DNA of 27,004 nt from Deltaproteobacteria bacterium (GCA_019313505.1 JAFDBA010000027.1:1-27004); one strand, 5' to 3'. Shown: positions 8,161-17,197, counted from the stretch's first letter. The notes: generated by a model not told the origin, from the sequence alone. Program-made: numbers and translations.

Positions 8161-9255
8161 TTATGAATATTGCACAATACCTAACCCTTCTGAATCTATC
8201 GTTACATCCAACAGACGGGCGTCCTTTCTACTTGAAAGAACCTTTTCCCATATACGTTTTAAATTGTCAATATCTTCGATTTCACCGAGTGCCCAAATAC
8301 AGCCACCACCCCCGGCACCCGTGAATCGCGCACCACAGTTGTTTTTCACGGCAGAATCTACAAGTTCTTCTCCAACATTATCAAGCACCTCGGGTGTCAT
8401 CTTTTTCCTGATGGCCACTTCCCTGTTCATTAAGACCGAAGCATCTTTAAAATTTAGTGCACTTAAAGCTTCAGTAAACTTTTGTGTGCATGCAACAATT
8501 TCAGCCCAAAGTTTACGATTTTTTCCTGCAAGAAACTGCCGAACCCACTTTTTGTTAATATCCTTTGACTCGTGTGGCACACCGCAGTATGCCAACAGCA
8601 GGTGACGTTTAAGGTTATTAAAGGATTTTTTCTTTACAATGGTTTTTTTTTTAAAACATGGCTTTTTAGTACCTTCTTGCCAGTACCATGCATTAACACC
8701 GCCATATACAGCTGCAAGCTGGTCCTGGAGTCCGCACGGCACACCGGCCACGCTTGCTTCTAAGGCTTGGGCAAGCAGTGCAATCTGAAGACTGGAAAGC
8801 GACTTTACACCCATTTGCTCAAAAATATATGAAAAGGCCCCGACAAGCGCCACTGCCGCTGCGGATGATCCCCCCAGAGCGCTGCGTGGCGGTGACGAAG
8901 AATTAATATCAATATGCACACCTTCAGCCCTGAAATAGGCCGCGATCGCAAACATCAGCCCCAGTGGATGATCAAAAGGGGATTCATCGAGATTATATTC
9001 TGCACTGGCAAAACCTTTTGAAGAAATTTTCACCATTCCTTTTTCGTAGGGAAGAAGTCGTACCCGGGTTCTCAAATCGATTGCCATGTTGACTGTACAC
9101 GGGGAAAGATACCTGAGGGGATAATAAAACGTGCTGATATCCAACGTCCCGCCCATATCGATCCTGCAAGGAGCCGATGTCTCAATTTGATGGGATTCAA
9201 TGATGCTTTTAAAGGTGTGTGTTACACGTTGGGTGTCGCGTGATAATTCCTGCAT
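8161..9255 (-). CDS. GHMP-family sugar kinase
   Basis: This 364-aa protein shows all three GHMP kinase motifs. Motif 1 is APCRIDMGGTLDI (about residues 28-40), the ATP-binding motif 2 is SPPRSALGGSSAAAVAL (about 120-136), and the C-terminal motif 3 is GARFTGAGGGGCIWAL (about 310-325). These enzymes phosphorylate small sugars or related alcohols with ATP; the galactokinase or heptose-7-phosphate kinase branches seem closest. The substrate cannot be read from sequence. It lies between recO and glyQ on the same strand, a setting that says nothing about its substrate. No clear Shine-Dalgarno precedes the ATG at 9255; a later start would cut into motif 1. Confidence 0.88.
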   Translation of the reverse strand: MQELSRDTQRVTHTFKSIIESHQIETSAPCRIDMGGTLDISTFYYPLRYLSPCTVNMAIDLRTRVRLLPYEKGMVKISSKGFASAEYNLDESPFDHPLGLMFAIAAYFRAEGVHIDINSSSPPRSALGGSSAAAVALVGAFSYIFEQMGVKSLSSLQIALLAQALEASVAGVPCGLQDQLAAVYGGVNAWYWQEGTKKPCFKKKTIVKKKSFNNLKRHLLLAYCGVPHESKDINKKWVRQFLAGKNRKLWAEIVACTQKFTEALSALNFKDASVLMNREVAIRKKMTPEVLDNVGEELVDSAVKNNCGARFTGAGGGGCIWALGEIEDIDNLKRIWEKVLSSRKDARLLDVTIDSEGLGIVQYS

Positions 9256-9278
9256 TTTTTTCTGTCTTTTAATTTTTA

Positions 9279-9348
9279 CCCTCTGTCCTCTGACTTCTGT
9301 ACTCTGGCCTCTGTCTTCTGTCCTTTGGTCTCTGTCCTCTACCTTCTG
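9279..9348. repeat. CTCTGTC/CTTCTGTC short-period tract between recO and the GHMP kinase
   Basis: About 70 nt consist of near-repeats of a 7- to 8-nt unit (CTCTGTC, CTCTGAC, TTCTGTA, CTCTGGC, CTCTGTC, TTCTGTC and so on) with a strong strand bias: pyrimidine-rich on +, purine-rich in the - strand transcript. It fills nearly the whole 94-nt gap and contains no gene. Confidence 0.85.
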
Positions 9349-9349
9349 A

Positions 9350-10114
9350 TCATTCCCTTATCTGTCGTAAAAATTTCAAGCTACGGGGTTCTTTCCCTAA
9401 ATGATAAGGCACAAATACCTCTAAAAACTCCAGACCTTCCATTAAAGCCCGGGAAGCAAATTTGATCCGAACGGCCCTTGTCAAATCCCCCCTTTGGATC
9501 CACAAAAGATGTTTAATGGTTCCCTTTGAAAGAAATATCTTCTGTAAATTCCCGGAAGCACACCCACCACATATAATCCCTCCCTTTGAAAGATCAAAAT
9601 TTATCCTGGTTTCTTTCATCTTCTCCATTTCAGCCCGGCAGATGCTGCACTGTTTTAAGTTTGGACCAAGGCCGGCTATTGTCAGAAATCTTATCTGGAA
9701 CAGGATGGAAAGCGCTTCTTCGGATGTATTGCCCAGATCGAGTTCACTCAGAACATGCCGAAACAGGTGGAAAAGCTGGACCTGTTTTTGACCTTTTTCC
9801 ATCCATTGATTGATCAATTCAGCCCAGTAGCTGGCATAAGCTGTTTTTATTATCTTGGATCTGATGTTGGAAAAAGGATGTTTTAATATCGCTTCCTGAA
9901 GAACAGGTAGTCCTTTGCCTCGACTAATACTACATACCACGTCCAATACTGAAAAGAGCTCAAGTATGCCTGCAAATCGTTTTGTGCTTTTTTTGGCGGA
10001 CTTTGCAATTACTGAAATTTTACCTTTGTTTAGAGTAAAAAACGTAACAATTAGATCATAATCTCCAAAATCGATCCGTCGAAGCATGATGGCAGGCGTT
10101 GAAAAGCTTGACAT
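9350..10114 (-). CDS. recO: DNA repair protein RecO
   Basis: RecO works with RecR in the RecFOR pathway, annealing DNA and helping RecA replace SSB. The N-terminal OB fold is recognisable: AIMLRRIDFGDYDLIVTFFT, then GKISVIAKSAKK. Later come a helical domain and a zinc site with CSIC and CGGC pairs (about residues 172-205). The open frame extends to a TTG at 10129, but this lies inside mgtE with no ribosome binding site. The ATG at 10114 gives 254 aa, fits the usual RecO N-terminus, and is 4 nt after the mgtE stop, so translation is probably coupled. Confidence 0.94.
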   Translation of the reverse strand: MSSFSTPAIMLRRIDFGDYDLIVTFFTLNKGKISVIAKSAKKSTKRFAGILELFSVLDVVCSISRGKGLPVLQEAILKHPFSNIRSKIIKTAYASYWAELINQWMEKGQKQVQLFHLFRHVLSELDLGNTSEEALSILFQIRFLTIAGLGPNLKQCSICRAEMEKMKETRINFDLSKGGIICGGCASGNLQKIFLSKGTIKHLLWIQRGDLTRAVRIKFASRALMEGLEFLEVFVPYHLGKEPRSLKFLRQIRE

Positions 10115-10118
10115 CTTT

Positions 10119-11471
10119 TCATATACCAAGGAGAGTTGTGGCGATTATAAAATAGAAAGATACACTTATAATGTCGATGGCTGTTGTTACGAAAGGGCCT
10201 GAGGCTATGGCAGGATCCACATTAATTTTCTCCAGGGTCATCGGTACCAGAGATCCGGCAAGGGCCGCCATGGACATGGAACAGAGTATACCCAACCCAA
10301 CGGACAGAGCAAACAACCCGCTGCTGTATTTAAATTGAACCACTAAACCGACAACAAAGCCGTAAAAAAGACCCAGAATCAGTCCTACCATAAGCTGCTT
10401 AAAAACCACCGACCAGATATCACGGATACTGAGATGTCCGGTGGCAAGTCCCCGAACCGTGATGGTAGCGGATTGAACACCGATGTTGCCGCCCATTCCC
10501 ATGATCACCGGGATAAACGCCGCCAGATAGGCCAACTTGCTTAAACTCACCTGAAAATGACCGATAATAAAGGATGCAATGATTCCGCCGATACAGCTTG
10601 CGAACAGCCACGGCATGCGCATTTTGATATTTTTAAATATGGATTTGGTTTCAACGAATTCCTCGCCTACCCCCACCATTTTCAAAATATCTTCAGTAGC
10701 CTCTTCTCTGATGATATCAATAATATCATCCACCGTGACAATACCCACTAACTGGTTTGTGTCATCTACTACCGGTACCGCAAGAATATCATAACGGGCA
10801 ACTATTTTTGCCACCTCTTCCTGGTCCGTATCGGTCTTGACTGTAAAAACGTCCGTTGTCATGAAATCTTTTAGCGGCGTCTCGGAAGAAACCACCACCA
10901 ATTGCCTCAGAGAACTAACGCCAACCAGTTTGCCATTTTCATCTACCACATAAAGATAAAAGGGCATCTCAACATCCAGATGTTCTTTCTGAAGCGACTC
11001 GATGGCTTCCCCGGCAGTTGTATTTTCTCGCAAAGCGATAAAATCAGGAACCATGATGCCGCCGGCAGTATCATCGCCATAGTGAAGCAGGCCTTCAACC
11101 TCTTCGGAACTCTCCTTTTTCATCCTCTCTATAATGGCGTCAGACCTATCCTCAGGGAGTTGTCCTAACAGGTCGGCAACATCATCAGTGGGCATGTGTT
11201 CAAAAATCTCGACCACATCATCAAGTTCAATGCCTTCATTCAACGCGAGAAATGTGTCTTCATCCAGTCCGCTGAAGAGGGCACCCTTTTGTTCGGTCTC
11301 CTCTATCATTTCAAAGAGTTTATGCTGGTTGGGAAGCGACAACGAACGGAACACCACAGACAAATCTGCCGCATGTGTCTTGTCAATAATCTTTCTTAGA
11401 TGGGTTAAAGCATTCCGTCTCAGCAATCTCTTGATGCTGTCGATAAGTATTTTACTGCGGTCATTTTGCAT
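10119..11471 (-). CDS. mgtE: Magnesium transporter MgtE
   Basis: MgtE is a dimeric inner-membrane Mg2+ channel gated by cytoplasmic Mg2+ sensing. The 450-aa protein has an N-terminal superhelical MgtE_N domain (to about residue 130), a CBS pair (about 135-255, including GGIMVPDFIAL and LAVPVVDDTNQLVGIVTVDD), a connecting helix and five C-terminal membrane segments (from about 285). The pore signatures PVIMGMGGNIGVQS and DPAIASGPFVTTAIDI are present. Length is typical. It lies 14 nt after surA and 4 nt before recO. I see no Mg2+ riboswitch and no clear Shine-Dalgarno in front of it, so it may depend on upstream translation. Confidence 0.97.
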   Translation of the reverse strand: MQNDRSKILIDSIKRLLRRNALTHLRKIIDKTHAADLSVVFRSLSLPNQHKLFEMIEETEQKGALFSGLDEDTFLALNEGIELDDVVEIFEHMPTDDVADLLGQLPEDRSDAIIERMKKESSEEVEGLLHYGDDTAGGIMVPDFIALRENTTAGEAIESLQKEHLDVEMPFYLYVVDENGKLVGVSSLRQLVVVSSETPLKDFMTTDVFTVKTDTDQEEVAKIVARYDILAVPVVDDTNQLVGIVTVDDIIDIIREEATEDILKMVGVGEEFVETKSIFKNIKMRMPWLFASCIGGIIASFIIGHFQVSLSKLAYLAAFIPVIMGMGGNIGVQSATITVRGLATGHLSIRDIWSVVFKQLMVGLILGLFYGFVVGLVVQFKYSSGLFALSVGLGILCSMSMAALAGSLVPMTLEKINVDPAIASGPFVTTAIDIISVSFYFIIATTLLGI

Positions 11472-11485
11472 ATGATAATATGTGA

Positions 11486-12487
11486 CTATTTGATAATTTT
11501 TATAACAGACTGTTTACGTAGATCCTCAAGCCATGACTGATATTTTTTTTCAACAATTTCATTAAAAAGTATTTCTTCAATCTCAGGTGACACATCTTCC
11601 AGAGGCTTTCCCGAATTTTGAACAATTTCCTTAACAAGAAAAATCTGAAATCCATGATCTGTGTCGAGTACTGAGGTAAACTCACCTGCCTTCATCTCTT
11701 TTATGATATTTCGCAACTGTGGAGAAAGCTCATCAAGCCCGAACAAACCCAAATCACCGCCCTCAGCGCCCAGAAATGATTTAGAATAGTTATTGACCAT
11801 GGTTTCAAAAGATTTTCCCTCGTTTAATTCTTTCAGAATTGAATCCATTCTGGCCTTAATCTTAAGTTTTTCCTTTTCATCGGCAAATAAAGGATCTTTT
11901 ATAATTATGTTGTAAAGATGATATTTTTTCTTCCCACTATATTTGTCCTGGTGGTTTTCATAATAAGATTTTATGTCCTCTTTTGTAATTACAATCTTGG
12001 ATTTTACTTTAATGTTAACGAGTCTTGCCCTGAGTATCTGTTCCTTTATCCGTTCACGATACTCCTCCAATGACAATCCATCCTTGGCCAATGCTGCTCT
12101 TAGATCTTCATCCGTATAAAAATTCGCTTCTTTAATCCGCTCAATGGCTTGATCTATATCTTTTTCACTTATCTTAATGTTAAAACGTTTTATCTCCTGA
12201 TCTTTAATTTTCTGATCGATGAGCTGGTTGAGCATATCCTCCCGCACCTTGAAGAGCATCTTACGCTCTTTGTCAGTTGAATAACCCAGTGCTCGGATTC
12301 TCTCTGCATATGGCTTAAACGATCGGTTCAGTTCTAAAAGTGTAATAATGTCGTCATTAACTACCGCTACAATTCGGTCAACAACTTCTACATTTTCCGC
12401 TTTAGCAACCAAGGGGAAACCGAACGTACAAAAACAAAAAGAGTACATTATGCAATATACTACATATTTTACCGGGCATTTAAACAT
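11486..12487 (-). CDS. surA: SurA-like periplasmic chaperone with one parvulin PPIase domain
   Basis: This 333-aa protein is exported: residues 1-30 form a signal peptide with probable cleavage after AKA. It then shows the SurA N-terminal chaperone region (VVDRIVAVVNDDIITLLELN, about 35-175), one parvulin-type PPIase domain (about 187-288, with FLGAEGGDLGLFG and DHGFQIFLVKE), and a short C-terminal helix that completes the chaperone core (KKYQSWLEDLRKQSVIKI). E. coli SurA has two PPIase domains; many other bacteria have one. Role by family: folding and escort of outer-membrane proteins. AGGAAGGG precedes the ATG. It is 24 nt after another SurA-like gene. Confidence 0.92.
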   Translation of the reverse strand: MFKCPVKYVVYCIMYSFCFCTFGFPLVAKAENVEVVDRIVAVVNDDIITLLELNRSFKPYAERIRALGYSTDKERKMLFKVREDMLNQLIDQKIKDQEIKRFNIKISEKDIDQAIERIKEANFYTDEDLRAALAKDGLSLEEYRERIKEQILRARLVNIKVKSKIVITKEDIKSYYENHQDKYSGKKKYHLYNIIIKDPLFADEKEKLKIKARMDSILKELNEGKSFETMVNNYSKSFLGAEGGDLGLFGLDELSPQLRNIIKEMKAGEFTSVLDTDHGFQIFLVKEIVQNSGKPLEDVSPEIEEILFNEIVEKKYQSWLEDLRKQSVIKIIK

Positions 12488-12511
12488 CCACCCTTCCTTC
12501 TAACCTGAGTT

Positions 12512-13216
12512 TTATTGTACAGTTTGCGAAATGGTGATTTTCTCCCACTGTGCTTTATTTATTTCAATGATATATTTTTTCTGAAGTTTTTTTATCCAGG
12601 GTTTATAAGCTTTTTCAATCTTTTTCCTGCGTAAATTTTTTATTATGATTTCATTTATATCTTTTGACACCTCTTTTATATCCGATGTCATTTTATCGTT
12701 TTTGTAATGCTCTTCATAATACTTCGATATATCATCGGGTGTTACTGCGATCTGATCACCCAACTCTTTCATAACAACCTTCTCCATGAGCAAACGGGTC
12801 TCTAATCCCTTTTCCCAGGAATGATAAGGAACAGCATACTCGAGTAATATCTGATCGAACACATTAGCGGGATAATCCCTTTTTATATCTTCAATAGCCT
12901 TTTTAACTTCTGCATCAGTAATCTTGATACCAAGATCTCTGGCCCTTTCCAGCAGAATCATCTCCTCTGTCATCTGTTTAACAAGCCTCAATTGAGCTTC
13001 TCCGGCAGCTGAGGGTTGCTGCATTGCACTATGTAAATAAGAGACTTTTGCAATCTCAAAAGCTCTGTTGAAATCAAGAACTGTTATAACACTGTCTCCT
13101 ACCCTGATAAAATATTCATCCCGTTGTTTAGATTCAGAATCAGTACACCCGGCTAAAGAGCAAATGATCGATAAAAAACCGATTATAACCAGAAATTTGT
13201 TGAAATATTTTATCAT
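12512..13216 (-). CDS. Lipoprotein with a SurA-like chaperone region but no PPIase domain
   Basis: From the ATG at 13216 the protein has 234 aa and opens with a lipoprotein signal peptide: basic MIKYFNK, a hydrophobic core, and lipobox LAGC with Cys24. The mature part follows the SurA N-terminal pattern: RVGDSVITVLDFNRAF, QMTEEMILLERARDLGIKITDAEVKKAI, and DISKYYEEHY. It then passes directly to a C-terminal helix (KIEKAYKPWIKKLQKKYIIEI). The roughly 90-residue parvulin insert seen in the next gene is missing. The frame extends upstream to 13270 inside mfd, but that start would bury the signal peptide. It is likely a membrane-anchored partner of SurA; this is inference. Confidence 0.82.
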   Translation of the reverse strand: MIKYFNKFLVIIGFLSIICSLAGCTDSESKQRDEYFIRVGDSVITVLDFNRAFEIAKVSYLHSAMQQPSAAGEAQLRLVKQMTEEMILLERARDLGIKITDAEVKKAIEDIKRDYPANVFDQILLEYAVPYHSWEKGLETRLLMEKVVMKELGDQIAVTPDDISKYYEEHYKNDKMTSDIKEVSKDINEIIIKNLRRKKIEKAYKPWIKKLQKKYIIEINKAQWEKITISQTVQ

Positions 13217-13244
13217 CGAACAACTATATACTATAGCGCTAAAG

Positions 13245-16200
13245 TCACCTAAACTTTTGATTGTTAACATGTTGGATGATTTCTTTCAAGATATTTTTAA
13301 TCTCAGTCAACAGACCGGCTATATTTCTTTTTGAAAGTTCGGTTTTTAGCACATGGTCCCTGGTAAACTCAAATCCCTTGCCTCCGGAAATAATAACATC
13401 GATAATTCCTGCGGGATTTTTTTGGTGAACTTCCGAAAAATAAAGGGAAAACTGAGATCCTCTCAGATCAAGCCGTTTCACACCCGCCTTTATGGCCAAC
13501 ACCCTGAGCATGGTTTTTAAAAGTAGATTTGAAGCCTCAACCGGCAAAGCACCGAAACGATCCACCAGCTCTACTTTCAAATCAGCAATGTCATCTACTT
13601 CTGTCATCTTCGTCAGACGACGGTATGTCGATAGACGCTGGTCGATATCTTGTATATACGATTCAGGTATTGAAGCAGACAGAGCAATGTTAATTTCCGG
13701 TTCCAGACTCTCTTGAACCTCCTCTCCTTTCAATTCTGCCATTGAGTTCTCCATCAGTTTCAGGAACATATCATAACCTACTGCGGCAATATGACCGGAC
13801 TGGGAAGCTCCCAGAATTGTCCCTCCTCCCCTTATTTGCAAATCACTCATGGCAATTTGAAAGCCGGAACCAAGATCGCTGTGTTCCATCAATACCTTCA
13901 GACGTTTCCTGGCATCTTTAGTCAATGTACTTTCGTCCGGTATAAAAAGATATGCATAGGCCTGTTCATCAACCCGCCCCACACGACCACGTAATTGGTA
14001 AATTTGAGCCAGTCCGAATCGATCCGCCCGATTGATTAATATTGTGTTTGCTGAAGAGATATCAAGACCTGACTCTATTATGGAGGTACAGACCAACAAA
14101 TCTATCTCTTTGTTCATGAAACGAAGCATTACATGCTCCAGCACATCATCATCCAGACGACCGTGGGCCACATCAATCCTGACCCCGGGCACCAGTTCCT
14201 GCAAATGTTTTGCCATGGCCCATATACTGTGAATGTTGTTATGAACAAAAAATGTCTGTCCGTTTCTGTTCAACTCATTTAATATGGCCTCTGAAATAAC
14301 GGCATCATCTATTTCAGAAATATATGTGATAATAGATTTGCGCTGCTCGGGAGGAGTTGAAATTACACTGATGTCACGTATCCCCATCAAAGACATGTGG
14401 AGCGTTCTTGGGATCGGAGTGGCTGTTAAGGCAAGAACATCTATTGCGCTTCTTATTTTTTTCAGCTTCTCCTTATGTTTGACGCCGAAACGCTGCTCTT
14501 CATCAAGTATGAGAAGTCCCAGGTCTTGAAATGCCACATCTTTCTGAAGCAGTCTGTGAGTTCCAATGACAATATCTATCTTTCCTGCTTTAAGATCATC
14601 TACAATCTTACGCTGCTCCCCCATAGAACGAAATCTATTCAAACACGCAACATTAACCGCGTAACGCTCAAAACGGCCGGAAAACGTTGCAAAATGTTGT
14701 TCTGCCAGCACCGTGGTCGGCACAAGTACGGCAACCTGTTTGCCGTCACTGACGGCCATAAACGATGCGCGCAGGGCAACCTCAGTCTTACCATATCCCA
14801 CATCACCACATACCAGTCTGTCCATTGGAATGGATGCTTTCATATCATTGAGAACGTCTTGGATGGCGTCAAGCTGATCTGATGTCTCCTCATAAGGGAA
14901 ACCGGCTTCAAAATCAAAAAAATCAGTATCTACTTCCCTGAAAGCATGGCCATGCTCAATCTTGCGTTCGGCGTAAAGTTTCAAGAGTTCTCCGGCAATC
15001 TTCTCCGCCGATTTTTTTACTCTGGCTTTGATCCGATCCCATGATTTGCCGCCCATTTTATCAAGAACAGGCTCGACACCATCCACCCCTATGTATTTCT
15101 GAACCATGCTCATGCGATCTACAGGCAGGTAGAGCTTGTCATCATCTTTATAGACAATTGAAAGAAAATCATTGCTCGATCCGTTCAGTCTCAGTTTTAC
15201 CAGACCGTTATACTGCCCTATTCCGTGTTCAAAGTGAACCACAAGGTCCCTCTTTTTCAAATCTTCGAATGCAAGGAGCTCAGTTTGAACCTTTTGCATC
15301 TGTTTTCTTCTAGGGCGATGTTTTGATCCAAATATTTCATGATCTGTAATGATAGCCAAAGACTCAGCAGACCATACAAAACCTGAAGAAACCTGGCCGA
15401 TACACACATATGCCTGGTTTTCGCCTCGTTTTAAATCAGGGAAACAGTCAATAAACCTGAGATGGATACCGTATGAAACCAAAATTGATTTCAGTCTGTC
15501 GGCCTGAATTCTGGCTTTACAAACGAGAAGTGTGGCACATCCGGACTGTTTTTGATCATTGATCCAGTTTGCAAGGGGCAAAAAAAGAGTCTTTTCCCTG
15601 CGGCGTTTAAGTTTCAGGCTGATATCCATGTTGTCTTTAACGGAAAAATTAAATTTCCGGGAGTCCTGCCCGCTACCAAGAAAACTTTTTGACACGGGAA
15701 GCCTTTTAACCGTCATCAGCTTTTTATGCTTAAAGACTTCTTTTGCCTCTGACCATTTTAGATAAAGTCTATCGGGTTCAACACATAGCCTGGTATTATT
15801 GCATGCGGAAACAAAACAATTTGATGCCTGCTCTTGTGATTGATCAGCAGTCTTTTCCAGTTCAGCCGGTTCTGTCAGAATAAAAAGTGCATCACCCGGC
15901 ATATAATCAAAGAAAGTGTCAAGATCAGGATAAATTAGTGGGATCATACTTTCAATCCCAGGAAACACACGCTCATTCCTGATGCTATCAATCAGGTTTC
16001 TGACCTTTGTTACAGGAAGATCTATCCTGGATGCCTGCTCCCTTACCCGTCCTATGATCTGATCAATACATTCCATCTTTAAAATAGACTCTCGGGCCGG
16101 TAGTATAACTGCTTCCTGAATATTTTTGATTGTCCTTTGGTTTGCGGCTGAGAAAAACCTCAAAGATTCAACAGTATCTCCGAACAATTCGATTCTAAGC

Positions 16201-16769
16201 GGATTTGGATAAAGTGATGAAAAAACGTCTATAATGCCGCCCCTTACACAAAAATCTCCTGGTTCCTCAGCAATTGTTGATCGAACATAACCACCTGAAA
16301 TCAGTTTCTCCACCAATATATCCCGATCGATCTCTTCTCCCACCATAATAAGTTCGGCATAATTACATATCTCCTGTTTTGGGATAATCTTTTGCAACAA
16401 AGCGACTGCTGTTGTAACTATAATTTGCGGGACATCACCCACTATCAGACGGTAAAGCGATCTGATCCGCCTGGCCGCTGTTTCGTTGTGGTAGGAAAGA
16501 TGCTGAAAAGGTAAAATATTATAAGGAGGAAAATAAACCGGGGAAGGATCATTTTCCCCTAAAAAAAATCTCAGGTCTTCCAAGTACCTCTCTGCATCTT
16601 TTGTTGAAGGAACTATCACGACAACAGACGCTCTATGTGCCATGTATAACCTGGACACAAAATATGCCTGCTCAGATCCGGACAGTCCCATACAATCAAC
16701 GCAATAATCCCTGTCGGAAATTATATCAATCAGGTGCCTATGTGATATTTTTTCTTGATTTTGATTCAT
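13245..16769 (-). CDS. mfd: Transcription-repair coupling factor Mfd
   Basis: Mfd removes RNA polymerase stalled at DNA lesions and recruits UvrA. The 1174-aa protein has the full layout: an N-terminal UvrB-like module (ending with the PGDFCVRGGIIDVF block), the RNA polymerase-interacting domain (HFEHGIGQYNG near residue 515), the RecG-like translocase with Walker A GDVGYGKTEVAL (about 655-666) and DEEQ box LLILDEEQRFGVKHK (about 745-760), the QLRGRVGR motif, and a C-terminal TRCF domain. No strong Shine-Dalgarno precedes the ATG. It is the first gene of the long - strand cluster and diverges from tRNA-Thr 26 nt away. Confidence 0.97.
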   Translation of the reverse strand: MNQNQEKISHRHLIDIISDRDYCVDCMGLSGSEQAYFVSRLYMAHRASVVVIVPSTKDAERYLEDLRFFLGENDPSPVYFPPYNILPFQHLSYHNETAARRIRSLYRLIVGDVPQIIVTTAVALLQKIIPKQEICNYAELIMVGEEIDRDILVEKLISGGYVRSTIAEEPGDFCVRGGIIDVFSSLYPNPLRIELFGDTVESLRFFSAANQRTIKNIQEAVILPARESILKMECIDQIIGRVREQASRIDLPVTKVRNLIDSIRNERVFPGIESMIPLIYPDLDTFFDYMPGDALFILTEPAELEKTADQSQEQASNCFVSACNNTRLCVEPDRLYLKWSEAKEVFKHKKLMTVKRLPVSKSFLGSGQDSRKFNFSVKDNMDISLKLKRRREKTLFLPLANWINDQKQSGCATLLVCKARIQADRLKSILVSYGIHLRFIDCFPDLKRGENQAYVCIGQVSSGFVWSAESLAIITDHEIFGSKHRPRRKQMQKVQTELLAFEDLKKRDLVVHFEHGIGQYNGLVKLRLNGSSNDFLSIVYKDDDKLYLPVDRMSMVQKYIGVDGVEPVLDKMGGKSWDRIKARVKKSAEKIAGELLKLYAERKIEHGHAFREVDTDFFDFEAGFPYEETSDQLDAIQDVLNDMKASIPMDRLVCGDVGYGKTEVALRASFMAVSDGKQVAVLVPTTVLAEQHFATFSGRFERYAVNVACLNRFRSMGEQRKIVDDLKAGKIDIVIGTHRLLQKDVAFQDLGLLILDEEQRFGVKHKEKLKKIRSAIDVLALTATPIPRTLHMSLMGIRDISVISTPPEQRKSIITYISEIDDAVISEAILNELNRNGQTFFVHNNIHSIWAMAKHLQELVPGVRIDVAHGRLDDDVLEHVMLRFMNKEIDLLVCTSIIESGLDISSANTILINRADRFGLAQIYQLRGRVGRVDEQAYAYLFIPDESTLTKDARKRLKVLMEHSDLGSGFQIAMSDLQIRGGGTILGASQSGHIAAVGYDMFLKLMENSMAELKGEEVQESLEPEINIALSASIPESYIQDIDQRLSTYRRLTKMTEVDDIADLKVELVDRFGALPVEASNLLLKTMLRVLAIKAGVKRLDLRGSQFSLYFSEVHQKNPAGIIDVIISGGKGFEFTRDHVLKTELSKRNIAGLLTEIKNILKEIIQHVNNQKFR

Positions 16770-16795
16770 AAACGAAGTAGGTTTCTTGTTACTGT

Positions 16796-16871
16796 GCCGA
16801 CGTAGCTCAGTTGGTAGAGCAGCTGATTCGTAATCAGCAGGTAGGCGGTTCGAATCCGCCCGTCGGCTCCA
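16796..16871 (+). tRNA. tRNA-Thr (anticodon CGT), CCA encoded
   Basis: Acceptor arms GCCGACG (16796-16802) and CGTCGGC (16861-16867) pair fully, followed by discriminator T and CCA at 16869-16871. The D-arm has GCTCAGTTGGTAGAGC and the T-arm has GGTTCGAATCC. The anticodon stem GCTGA/TCAGC encloses loop TTCGTAA, giving CGT at 16829-16831 (reads ACG). The cloverleaf is complete at 76 nt. It diverges from mfd. Confidence 0.97.
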
Positions 16872-16876
16872 AATTT

Positions 16877-16916
16877 GTTATGGGAATTTTTTACCTGAAA
16901 AAATTCAGGTCATAAC
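16877..16916. repeat. Two-part inverted repeat downstream of tRNA-Thr
   Basis: Inner arms ACCTGAA (16893-16899) and TTCAGGT (16904-16910) form a perfect stem with an AAAA loop. Outer arms GTTATG (16877-16882) and CATAAC (16911-16916) also match, separated from the inner stem by a one-sided T-rich bulge. No T-run follows on +, so it may be an end-processing structure or a weak terminator for the tRNA. Confidence 0.4.
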
Positions 16917-16954
16917 TTATTCTGAAGACGTTTTTTTCTAAACCGCTATAGCTT

Positions 16955-17105
16955 GATGAATTCGTAAAAAGTCCGATTTAGACGGTTTTGTAAAAAGTTC
17001 AAATTCAAGGCGTGCAAATTTTGTAATCATGAGGCGTACTTGCCCTGCGTTGAATGATTACGAAATGCAGCACAACGCAGAAGTTGGACTTTTTACGAGA
17101 CCGTC
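16955..17105. mobile_element. 151-bp palindromic MITE-like element, copy A
   Basis: The ends are inverted repeats: the left begins GATGAATTCGTAAAAAGTCC and the right ends GGACTTTTTACGAGACCGTC. The left end is doubled at a 26-bp offset (GACGGTTTTGTAAAAAGTTC at 16981). The centre is also palindromic (TAATCAT at 17023 against ATGATTA at 17054). ATAGCTT flanks it directly on both sides (16948-16954 and 17106-17112) and looks like a 7-bp target duplication. It carries no reading frame of its own. Copy C (24135-24285) has the same 151-bp length and, by eye, differs at about 15 positions. Confidence 0.8.
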
Positions 17106-17169
17106 ATAGCTTAATTCAGATCATTGTGCAACCGGCGTCTATACCCTGGAAAACTCGTGCCTAACGCTA

Positions 17170-17197
17170 TTGAAAAGTGACCTGATATCAATATAAT
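17170..17197 (+). promoter_or_regulatory. Strong sigma-70-like promoter for the PurD-like gene
   Basis: TTGAAA at 17170-17175 and TATAAT at 17192-17197 are 16 nt apart, close to consensus. Initiation near 17203-17205 would leave a leader of about 90 nt. A perfect 10-bp inverted repeat starts exactly at the -10 box. Confidence 0.65.

Noticed and set aside
10115..10129. TTG start for recO overlapping the mgtE end
   Set aside because: There is no ribosome binding site and the family N-terminus fits the ATG at 10114.
13217..13270. Longer N-terminus of the SurA-like lipoprotein starting inside mfd
   Set aside because: It would put 18 residues before a clear lipoprotein signal peptide and overlap mfd; the ATG at 13216 gives a normal signal.
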